Positions 1-4,858 of a DNA stretch of 64,000 nt are shown one piece after another. The notes under the pieces are model-generated. The model ran no database searches, was not told where the DNA came from, and worked only from the letters and a program-made list of their open reading frames with translations. The DNA lies in assembly GCA_040882255.1 (NCBI GenBank), contig JBBEBP010000029.1, positions 1-64,000 of the forward strand. Reading direction: 5' to 3'. The position numbers were made by a program, and so were the translations under genes. Source of the DNA: PWQG01 sp040882255 (GTDB lineage: Bacteria; Pseudomonadota; Gammaproteobacteria; Pseudomonadales; Pseudohongiellaceae). Each line of letters begins with the position of its first letter. Within the stretch, counting starts at the first letter, position 1.

Positions 1-165
1 CAATAGCGGCCTGGCACTATCTTAAACCATTGTCTTGATTTCGGGGTCCACTATACCTCGTAGACGTCTTTGCCACAGGTTCTAAAGATTATCGGGCTGT
101 CCAGTTTTGTTTTTATCGACGAATCACTCATGCCCTTCCTTATAGGCCATAGCATTTGTTTATGA
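1..165. other. Flank downstream of the lipoprotein cassette, nothing recognised
   Basis: No ORF or RNA gene is supportable here. I looked on the minus strand for an attC site closing the lipoprotein cassette and did not find a convincing TAAC...GTTA pair, so the distal end of the cassette array is not defined in this window. Confidence 0.4.
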
Positions 166-927
166 TCACTCCACACCGATTTGATCAAGGGCTTCGAGCA
201 TATATTTAATATCTTCACGCATGCGATCAGTGACGATTAAATCCGAGTAATACTGCTTTCCTTGGAAGCGAATAATTGCCTCTTCGGAAGAGACGATTTT
301 ATCAGCCAGGGCTCGATACTCTTCTTTGTCGAGATTAAGATACGCTGTCTCCCAAACATTGCCGCCATAGTGATCTTGTCTGAACTTGATTTCTGGCGAT
401 TGAAATGGAACTCCATCGGTTACGACCTTAAAGCTTTTCGCGAAAAGCCATGAATCGCCGTAATAGTGAAATTTAAGGAATGCCGTTGCCTTTTCAGGAC
501 GAAGGGTGCCCACCACTGCCAGGTATGATGCTTTTGAATATGGGCCTGACATGTACCGAACAGGCTCAAAGCGAATCAGCCCTTCGACTTTATCGTAATC
601 GGTTACATGCCGAGTAATGCCCTGAAGGATCGGCCCCCGCTTATCTGGAGGAAAGGACTCTACGTATGCCTTAAGATACCCATCCCAACTATCTCCTCGA
701 AGAAGTTTCTCATTACTGAGTTTCATTTCTGAAGGATGGTATGTGTAGTTTTCATCGTACGAGAGCTCCGCACCCTCCGTCAGAGGAACCCAATCTGGTT
801 CAACGACTACTGGTGATGATGCCGCTTGGGGCGTGCTCGCAGAGCTTGGAGTTTTCGAAATGCCGGTTGCTGCGCACCCAACCGTTAATGCGGCAAGCGC
901 AACAATGGCTACAGTGTGAAATTTCAT
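166..927 (-). CDS. Cassette-borne lipoprotein of unknown function
   Basis: A 253-residue protein from the ATG at 927. It begins with a lysine, a hydrophobic stretch and a lipobox-like TVGC at about residues 15-18, so it is probably a lipid-anchored envelope protein. A Ser/Thr/Pro/Ala-rich linker (roughly 20-40) follows, then a soluble domain rich in aromatic residues that I do not recognise. An in-frame start at 963 would lengthen the N-terminus and spoil the signal peptide, so it was rejected. The start codon lies about 20 nt inside the cassette, just after the attC site at 946-1017, as expected for the first gene of an integron cassette. No function can be assigned. Confidence 0.8.
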   Translation of the reverse strand: MKFHTVAIVALAALTVGCAATGISKTPSSASTPQAASSPVVVEPDWVPLTEGAELSYDENYTYHPSEMKLSNEKLLRGDSWDGYLKAYVESFPPDKRGPILQGITRHVTDYDKVEGLIRFEPVRYMSGPYSKASYLAVVGTLRPEKATAFLKFHYYGDSWLFAKSFKVVTDGVPFQSPEIKFRQDHYGGNVWETAYLNLDKEEYRALADKIVSSEEAIIRFQGKQYYSDLIVTDRMREDIKYMLEALDQIGVE

Positions 928-945
928 CTGGTTCTCCATAGTGAC

Positions 946-1017
946 CCATAACGCCGCGCTCACCGGTAAATTGGGAGCGCAGCGAGTAATTTATCCGTGT
1001 GCAGCGCTTGGTTATAG
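946..1017 (-). repeat. attC recombination site C
   Basis: Read on the minus strand it begins CTATAACCAAGCGC and ends GCGGCGTTATG, the R''/R' pattern of integron attC sites. Internal arms AGCGC...GCGCT and GGAGCGCAG-type segments can pair as an imperfect hairpin. It lies immediately upstream of the lipoprotein cassette gene, which is in the same orientation. Confidence 0.65.
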
Positions 1018-1384
1018 TCGCGACGTGCTGGTTGTGAAGGAGGGCACGCAATGCTGAGCGGGAGCGAAGCACACCGACTGGGGAGAGCGGAACAGAGCGT
1101 TGTCCTGGTCACTTGCTATTCTCCTTCTTATGGCCGCGCCATTGAGTCGAGCTGCGTGGCTTCAATGTTGACCGCTCTTACCGTTAAGTACAATGCCTGA
1201 TGAGTAGCGGACTCCCTTCCGTGGGCAGGTGGCAAATAATTTATCCAACGTCGAAACGGGCGCCTATCTGATTACCAATTACCTTGCAGGGTGGCGTTAT
1301 CGATAATCGATGCCACGGAGCTTCAACGGACGATGGCACTAATCCAGCTAAGCCAGCTGGCCTCTCCATTGGCACACGCAGAGC
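1018..1384 (-). other. Cassette with no substantial gene
   Basis: This 370-base segment between two attC sites holds no ORF over 60 codons in the cassette orientation that does not run into neighbours. The only candidate is a 42-codon ORF (1241-1369, minus). A palindromic TTATCGATAA core flanked by GTGGC/GCCAC lies at about 1292-1317. The 10-mer TAATTTATCC occurs both here (~1236) and inside attC C (~988). It may be a non-coding cassette, carry a promoter or RNA, or hold a decayed gene. Confidence 0.5.
1241..1369 (-). CDS. Possible 42-residue cassette ORF
   Basis: The ORF starts about 18 nt after the attC D junction, a usual distance for a cassette gene. It encodes a short, proline-containing peptide with no recognisable domain or membrane segment and no clear Shine-Dalgarno sequence. 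It could be chance. It is listed because it is the only sense-strand ORF in an otherwise empty cassette. Confidence 0.2.
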   Translation of the reverse strand: MERPAGLAGLVPSSVEAPWHRLSITPPCKVIGNQIGARFDVG

Positions 1385-1476
1385 GCTATAACGCCATTTA
1401 TTCAGCGGCGCGGCCGCTAGGCCACGTCCGGTGGAGGCCCAGCAGGGCCGGAACGAACTGCAATTAATTGTTAGTG
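1385..1476 (-). repeat. attC recombination site D
   Basis: On the minus strand it begins CACTAACAATTAATTGC and ends GAATAAATGGCGTTATAG. The outer TAACAAT.AATTG matches attC A and B. The longer centre (~92 bp overall) contains pairing GC-rich arms (GGCCCTGCTGGGCC and GGCC...GGCCGC). It separates the brnTA cassette from the nearly empty cassette. Confidence 0.7.
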
Positions 1477-1490
1477 CGGCTTGCAGGTTA

Positions 1491-1511
1491 TGTATATGGT
1501 GGTAATATACA
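1491..1511 (+). promoter_or_regulatory. brnTA promoter/operator
   Basis: Perfect inverted arms TGTATAT (1491-1497) and ATATACA (1505-1511) are separated by 7 bases. A -35-like TTGCAG (1481-1486) and a -10-like TAATAT (1503-1508) with 16 bp spacing overlap them. The ATG at 1515 is so close to the predicted start of transcription that the message would be leaderless or nearly so. BrnA-type antitoxins repress their own promoter, so this is the likely operator. Confidence 0.5.
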
Positions 1512-1514
1512 GTC

Positions 1515-1826
1515 ATGATTGACTGGACACAAATTACCGGGTTCGATTGGGATGACGGCAATGCCCGGAAGAGCAAGGATAAACATTCGGTGCGCCAGTC
1601 GGAGACGGAGCAGGTCTTTTTCAACCAGCCTCTCCTGGTGTTGGTAGACAACAAGCATAGCCTGCAAGAACCTCGATACCATGCCTTGGGTGTAACGGAT
1701 GACCGGCGGCAGCTACACATTACATTTACCTTACGAGGTGACGGAAGTCTGATCAGAGTGATTTCCGCCCGAAATATGCACCGTAAGGAGCGGAAAATTT
1801 ATGACCAAAGCCAAGAAGATGCCTGA
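1515..1826 (+). CDS. brnT: BrnT-family toxin (DUF497)
   Basis: A 103-residue basic protein of BrnT/DUF497 type, the usual length for the family. It shows the N-terminal F-x-W-D segment (GFDWDDGNARKSKDKH), the central H-x-LG stretch and the C-terminal IRVISARNMHRKER region that form the RelE-like ribonuclease fold. BrnT toxins inhibit translation by RNA cleavage and are neutralised by BrnA, whose gene overlaps this one by 26 bp. It lies in a cassette but points against the attC orientation, so it must use its own promoter (see 1491-1511). It appears intact. Confidence 0.85.
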   Translation: MIDWTQITGFDWDDGNARKSKDKHSVRQSETEQVFFNQPLLVLVDNKHSLQEPRYHALGVTDDRRQLHITFTLRGDGSLIRVISARNMHRKERKIYDQSQEDA

Positions 1827-2073
1827 GTTCAAAAGTGAGGCTGAAGAGCGTGCTTTCTGGGAAAACCACGACTCGACGGAGTACGTAGACTGGAAGCAGG
1901 CCAAACGTACGCAGTTTCCGAATCTTAAACCTTCCACCAAGACCATTTCCCTGAGACTGCCTGAGTCTCTTTTGGATCGAATCAAGATTGAGGCAAACAA
2001 GCGAGATATGCCTTACCAATCGCTGATCAAAGTCTGGCTCTCTGACGATGTGGAAGAAAGCCGCCGACCCTGA
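1801..2073 (+). CDS. brnA: BrnA-type / CopG-family antitoxin
   Basis: A 90-residue antitoxin. The N-terminal part (MPEFKSEAEERAFWENHD) is typical of antitoxins paired with BrnT. The C-terminal half, from about residue 45 (TKTISLRLPESLLDRIKIEA), is a ribbon-helix-helix DNA-binding domain. It should bind BrnT and repress the pair through the inverted repeat upstream of brnT. It overlaps the toxin gene by 26 bp and ends 6 bases before attC A. The toxin-first order is normal for brnTA. Confidence 0.85.
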   Translation: MTKAKKMPEFKSEAEERAFWENHDSTEYVDWKQAKRTQFPNLKPSTKTISLRLPESLLDRIKIEANKRDMPYQSLIKVWLSDDVEESRRP

Positions 2074-2078
2074 TGAGC

Positions 2079-2135
2079 ACTAACGCCCTCATTCACGCGC
2101 CAGCTTTGCTGGTCGCGTGCAATTGATGGTTATGC
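2079..2135 (-). repeat. attC recombination site A
   Basis: On the minus strand it begins GCATAACCATCAATTGC and ends GAGGGCGTTAG. Inner arms CACGCGACCAGC and GCTGGCGCGTG are nearly perfect with a single unpaired base, the usual attC asymmetry. It is ~57 bp and closely matches attC B. The higA stop codon lies in its R'' end. Confidence 0.85.
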
Positions 2136-2423
2136 AGCGGTGAGTTCAACTTTATGAACCTTATCCAATTTGATGGTCTTACCCGCATGCCACAGGTCAT
2201 AAGCGTCCTGCATGGCCAGCCAACTCTGGGGTGTACGGCCTAGTGCCTTGGAGAGTCGCAATGCCATTTCCGGGCTGACACCACTCTGCTGCTTCAGAAT
2301 CCGGTTCAACGTGGAGGGAGACACGTTGAACCGTTCGGCCAAATAGCGGCAGCTCAGTCCGTAAGGCTCCATGTACGTGGCCAGAATGAACTCACCGGGA
2401 TGTGGAGGGTTGTGCATAGACAT
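2130..2423 (-). CDS. higA: HigA-type antitoxin (XRE family)
   Basis: A 97-residue HTH_3 protein of the HigA addiction-module antidote family. The opening NPPHPGEFILATYMEPYGLS is the family signature, and the helix-turn-helix (YLAERFNVSPSTLNRILK) spans about residues 27-44. It should neutralise HigB and repress the operon. The ATG overlaps the higB stop codon (TGATG), giving translational coupling. The stop codon lies inside attC A, placing the end of the gene at the cassette edge. Confidence 0.9.
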   Translation of the reverse strand: MSMHNPPHPGEFILATYMEPYGLSCRYLAERFNVSPSTLNRILKQQSGVSPEMALRLSKALGRTPQSWLAMQDAYDLWHAGKTIKLDKVHKVELTAA

Positions 2424-2701
2424 CAGTGGTAATCCTCATAATCAAGCAGATACGCATTGCCGTCCGAGAACTCGAAGATGAGCCGCCAGTTTCCGCTTAC
2501 GGTGATGGCCCATATACCCTTTCGATTCCCTTTGAGTGGGTGCAACCCGTATCCAGGAATATCCAGATCAGCGATTTCAACTGCGGTATCGAGGGCTGCC
2601 AGCTGCATTCTAAGCCGCTTGGCGTGCTGTGCCTGGATGCCGCGGGTACTCCCTGTCTCGTAGTAACGGCGCAATCCTTTGTGCTTGAAAGACTTGATCA
2701 T
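2423..2701 (-). CDS. higB: HigB-type mRNA interferase toxin
   Basis: A 92-residue RelE-superfamily toxin of the HigB/PF05015 type. It begins with the family's MIKSFKHKGLRRYYETG and ends in the conserved WRLIFEFSDGNAYLLDYEDYH, which carries the C-terminal tyrosine/histidine positions of the ribonuclease site. HigB cleaves mRNA on the ribosome. It precedes and is coupled to higA, the reversed toxin-first order normal for hig loci. It appears complete and functional. Together with higA it makes one cassette between attC B and attC A. Confidence 0.92.
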   Translation of the reverse strand: MIKSFKHKGLRRYYETGSTRGIQAQHAKRLRMQLAALDTAVEIADLDIPGYGLHPLKGNRKGIWAITVSGNWRLIFEFSDGNAYLLDYEDYH

Positions 2702-2708
2702 AGCCTAT

Positions 2709-2736
2709 AGTGTAGCGTGTTGCGCAACAGTGTCAA
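2709..2736 (-). promoter_or_regulatory. higBA promoter with operator palindrome
   Basis: On the minus strand there is a consensus -35 TTGACA (2731-2736), a 16-bp spacer and a -10 TACACT (2709-2714). The spacer contains the perfect 12-bp palindrome TGTTGCGCAACA (2718-2729), the likely HigA operator. Transcription would begin at about 2702 and the ATG is at 2701, so the mRNA is probably leaderless. Confidence 0.65.
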
Positions 2737-2740
2737 GCTG

Positions 2741-2797
2741 CATAACGCCCGTATTCACGCGCCAGCATCGCTGGTCGCGTGTAATTGATTGTTAGAA
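2741..2797 (-). repeat. attC recombination site B
   Basis: On the minus strand it begins TTCTAACAATCAATTACACG and ends GAATACGGGCGTTATG. Inner arms CGCGACCAGC and GCTGGCGCG pair around a 3-4 base loop. It is nearly identical to attC A apart from the loop and the outer boxes, so these two cassettes share an attC lineage. Confidence 0.85.
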
Positions 2798-3096
2798 GGC
2801 AGTTTCGGTGGCGTTTGCACAGTTATTTGCAAGCCAAGCGCCTTTGCGACTTTTGCGACTGTACTGAACGTAGGGTTACCTTCCGGTGATAGGGCTTTGT
2901 ACAAGCCTTCTCGGGTAAGTCCTGTATCTCGTGCAAGTTGGCTCATGTTCCTGGCGCGCGCGATAACACTCAACGCATGCACTATGAATGCAGGATCGTC
3001 ACCGGCTTCCTCAATGCAGGCCTCAAGATACAGTTGAATATCCTCTTCTGTTTCAAGGTGCTCTGCCGAATCCCAGCGTGTAGTTTTGATACCCAT
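2755..3096 (-). CDS. Addiction-module antidote protein (HTH), orphaned partner
   Basis: A 113-residue putative antidote of the TIGR02684 type from the ATG at 3096. The sequence D-x-A-E-x-L-x-(T/S)-E-E-D at the start and the helix-turn-helix (SQLARDTGLTREGLYKALS, about residues 50-68) are typical. An in-frame upstream start at 3171 was rejected because it would run back through the toxin gene, whose stop is at 3101. The last ~10 codons are read out of attC B, so the C-terminus is cassette-derived. It should repress the operon and neutralise the RelE-like toxin, which looks damaged. Confidence 0.82.
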   Translation of the reverse strand: MGIKTTRWDSAEHLETEEDIQLYLEACIEEAGDDPAFIVHALSVIARARNMSQLARDTGLTREGLYKALSPEGNPTFSTVAKVAKALGLQITVQTPPKLPSNNQLHATSDAGA

Positions 3097-3100
3097 AGCC

Positions 3101-3394
3101 TTATACCTCCAGCTGCCTGGCAATTTCTTTGGCTTTGGCGATATCAGCTTTCTGAGAACTTTTGTCGCCACCGGATAGAAGTATCACGACAACAGCGCCT
3201 TTCTGCACATAATAGACTCTGTAGCCGGGGCCGTAGAAGATTCGCAACTCACTCACGCCTTCCCCGACGGGTGCCACATCCCCGAAATGACCCAATTCGA
3301 GTCGATCAATCCTGGCCTGAATTCGAGCCTTTGCCCGTCGGTCCTTGAGAGATCTGAACCACTTCGTGAATCTAGCTGTCGTCCTGACTTCTAG
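3101..3394 (-). pseudogene. RelE-type addiction-module killer with disrupted start
   Basis: The frame from 3394 to 3101 encodes an almost complete ~97-residue RelE/ParE-superfamily killer protein (PF05973/TIGR02683 type): LEVRTTARFTKWFRSLKD..., then GDVAPVGEGVSELRI, GYRVYYVQKG and LLSGGDKSSQ. The family normally starts Met-x-Glu-(Val/Ile). Here an ATG at 3398-3396 is followed by one extra A (3395) before CTA GAA GTC, so translation from it meets TAG after eight codons, and the toxin frame itself is preceded by TGA. The only in-frame ATG, at 3295, would give a 64-residue fragment lacking the N-terminal helices. The toxin is probably silenced by a 1-base insertion, unless an atypical start is used or the base is a sequencing error. 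Confidence 0.7.
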
Positions 3395-3395
3395 T

Positions 3396-3421
3396 CATAT
3401 GATAACTGCAGTTCACATATG
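3396..3421 (-). promoter_or_regulatory. Operator palindrome of the RelE-like/antidote cassette
   Basis: A 26-bp near-perfect palindrome: CATATG at both ends and AACTGCAGTT in the centre, with only 4 of 26 positions breaking symmetry. The last CATATG contains the expected toxin start ATG. A consensus -35 TTGACA lies at 3428-3433 (minus), although the -10 is poor. This is the likely antidote binding site. Confidence 0.55.
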
Positions 3422-3453
3422 GGCGTGTGTCAACTGTGGTTTACGAGAAGCAT

Positions 3454-3496
3454 GCTAACATTTGTATCGTGCGCCAGCACGATTCGGGTGTTTAAC
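3454..3496 (-). repeat. Candidate attI or degenerate attC (hairpin)
   Basis: A perfect 7-bp hairpin, ATCGTGC (3466-3472) and GCACGAT (3477-3483), is flanked by GCTAAC (3454) and GTTTAAC (3490). On the minus strand it ends ATGTTAGC, resembling an attC/attI crossover box, about 60 nt before the first cassette gene. It may be attI or an extra, degenerate attC. Confidence 0.3.
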
Positions 3497-3750
3497 TGCA
3501 CGATATGTCAATAGGAACGCCCTTGAATATACTACCCTAACCGGCTGATCGAGCTAGACAAAATACAAGCTGGCCCTGATTCTCGCCGAATCAGCGTGCC
3601 GCCGCAAATCCGTGATGTCGTGCATTCACGGTTATCCCGCACAGAATATGACCGGAGTCAGTCATGTGGTACACACCCGCCTTCCCTCACCACACGCTCC
3701 GTGGAAGCAAGGTACTTCAGCAACATAAGGCATTGAACATGGAGGTTCCC
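3497..3750. other. Integron leader region between first cassette and intI remnant
   Basis: This 250-base non-coding stretch is where attI and the intI and cassette promoters would lie. It contains a perfect 7-bp stem, CTGATTC/GAATCAG (3576-3582 / 3588-3594), nested inside a TAACCG (3538) ... CGGTTA (3629) pair. This could be another recombination site. No LexA box or clear promoter was found. Confidence 0.35.
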
Positions 3751-3834
3751 ATGCCCAGCCCGTTCATGCAGTCGCTCAGCCGTGACATGCGTCTGCGGGG
3801 CTATGCGCTGCGTACCGAGAAAACCCGGTTGGTA
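3751..3834 (+). pseudogene. intI: Truncated integron integrase (N-terminal fragment)
   Basis: From ATG 3751, behind a GGAGG Shine-Dalgarno at 3741-3745, the reading frame gives MPSPFMQSLSRDMRLRGYAL followed by RTEKT. This matches the start of IntI-type tyrosine recombinases (MxSxFLxxVRxxIRxRxYSxRTEKTY...). The expected continuation (a YLxWI-R-(F/Y)-I motif, the patch and the catalytic RHRY residues) is absent. The frame becomes unrelated after about codon 28 and runs into the 3' end of the LysR gene (stop at 3845). An intact IntI is ~320 residues, so over 90% is missing. Its position and its direction opposite to the cassettes fit an integron integrase. Confidence 0.7.
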
Positions 3835-3844
3835 CCGGTGACTT

Positions 3845-4747
3845 CTACCGCCGGCTATCCAGCCCGCTTTCCTGCAGCGAAGCCAGTCGTTCCGCCAGGG
3901 CCGTCGGTAGCCGCGCGCCCTTCGCCGTGACCGCGTAGAAGTGTTCGTCGATCATGGGCAGCACGCGGTATTCCTCCAGTACGCCGCTGTCCAGTTCGTC
4001 GCGCACCACAACGCGGGGCAGTACAGCCAGTGCGCCGCTGTCGCGGGCCAGCAGGCGCAGCATGGCCATGTCATTGGCTTCAGCCTGGATGTCGGGTTCG
4101 AAATGGCGGCTGCCGCAGTACGCATCGAAGGCGGCGCGTATGTCGGTGTCGGGGCCGGGCAGCAGCCAGCGGTATTGCAGAAAGCCGTCCGGGAAGTCCT
4201 CATCGTGCAGGTCCAGTCCGGCAGGGCCGATGATCGATACCGGCTGGCGGGCGATCAGTTGGGTCTGCCAGCGCCGGTCGCCGGATTGGCTCACGGCGCT
4301 GGTGGTCAGTACCACATCCAGACGATAGCGCCCCAGTGCATCAAGCAGGTCCTCGCTGTCATTGGCATGCAGACTGATCCGTGTCCCGGGCATTGTCAGA
4401 AACGGAGCGACGAAGGCTTCCAGGAAATTGCGGGACATGGTGGACAGGGCGCCGATCCGCAGCGTCTCGACCTCGGGCTCGACGCCGTCGCGCAGCAGCG
4501 CCTCCAGGGCCTCGCCGCGGGTGAAGATCTCCTGGGCGTACTGCAGTACCTGCCGGCCGGTGGGTGTCAGCAGCAGACGCCGGCCGCTGCGCTCGAACAG
4601 GGACTGGCCGACCTGGTCTTCAAGTTGACGGATCTGCGTGGACAGCGCGGACTGGGAGATATGCAGGGATTCGGCCGCGGCGGTGAGACTGTCACCGGTG
4701 GCGACCTTCCAGAAATAGAACAGATGTCGGTAGTTGAGCCGGCTCAT
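3845..4747 (-). CDS. LysR-family regulator (NhaR-like), probable dabBA activator
   Basis: A 300-residue LTTR. The opening MSRLNYRHLFYFWKVA and the HTH (LTAAAESLHISQSALSTQIRQLE, about residues 20-42) resemble NhaR-type regulators. The effector-binding domain follows from about residue 90. It is transcribed divergently from dabBA across a 111-bp gap holding an inverted repeat, the usual LTTR autoregulation and activation geometry. LysR-type regulators commonly control inorganic-carbon uptake. The ligand cannot be told from sequence. Its 3' end abuts the integrase remnant. Confidence 0.85.
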   Translation of the reverse strand: MSRLNYRHLFYFWKVATGDSLTAAAESLHISQSALSTQIRQLEDQVGQSLFERSGRRLLLTPTGRQVLQYAQEIFTRGEALEALLRDGVEPEVETLRIGALSTMSRNFLEAFVAPFLTMPGTRISLHANDSEDLLDALGRYRLDVVLTTSAVSQSGDRRWQTQLIARQPVSIIGPAGLDLHDEDFPDGFLQYRWLLPGPDTDIRAAFDAYCGSRHFEPDIQAEANDMAMLRLLARDSGALAVLPRVVVRDELDSGVLEEYRVLPMIDEHFYAVTAKGARLPTALAERLASLQESGLDSRR

Positions 4748-4764
4748 GGGGGACTCGCCAATAG

Positions 4765-4810
4765 TTCTATAAAACAGAACGACTAATAATGATATCTGTA
4801 TTTTATAGAA
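4765..4810. promoter_or_regulatory. Inverted repeat, likely LysR operator for dabBA
   Basis: Arms TTCTATAAAA (4765-4774) and TTTTATAGAA (4801-4810) are perfect inverted copies, each bordered internally by CAGA/TCTG. They lie midway between the divergent LysR gene and dabB. The AT-rich dyad stands out against GC-rich surroundings and fits an LTTR recognition and activation site. Confidence 0.55.
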
Positions 4811-4858
4811 AGTTCATGATCCGGGATACTGCGCGCCATCAATCGCAAGGAGCTGCCC

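Larger units (their letters stand above)
166..3834. mobile_element. Remnant of a chromosomal integron (cassette array plus integrase fragment)
   Basis: Four attC-like sites in one orientation (minus strand) separate small cassettes rich in toxin-antitoxin pairs, and the N-terminal codons of an integron integrase lie divergently at the array's leading edge (from 3751, plus strand). Divergent intI with attI between it and the first cassette is the canonical integron layout. Base composition is visibly less GC-rich than the chromosome that follows. The integrase is truncated, so the array should now be immobile unless served in trans. The far end of the array is not visible. The layout is read from sequence; that it descends from a once-functional integron is inference. 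Confidence 0.75.

Noticed and set aside
800..1072. A 90-codon minus-strand ORF spanning attC C
   Set aside because: It runs through an attC site into the lipoprotein gene in another frame and is best explained as a shadow.
1241..1720. A 159-codon minus-strand ORF across brnT
   Set aside because: It is antisense to brnT, crosses an attC site and shows no recognisable features; only its last 42 codons fall inside a cassette in the right orientation.
3567..3582. AGCTGGCCCTG.TTCT shared with 39285-39300 as a mobile-element scar
   Set aside because: The match is short and isolated, with no inverted repeats or flanking duplications; likely chance.
166..3834. CRISPR array
   Set aside because: The repeated elements are few, long, imperfect palindromes separated by genes, with no regular repeat-spacer pattern.
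3664..3930. An 88-codon ORF starting at GTG/ATG 3664 as a gene in its own right
   Set aside because: Only codons from 3751 to ~3834 resemble a known family (IntI); the first part is leader sequence and the tail is antisense to the LysR gene.
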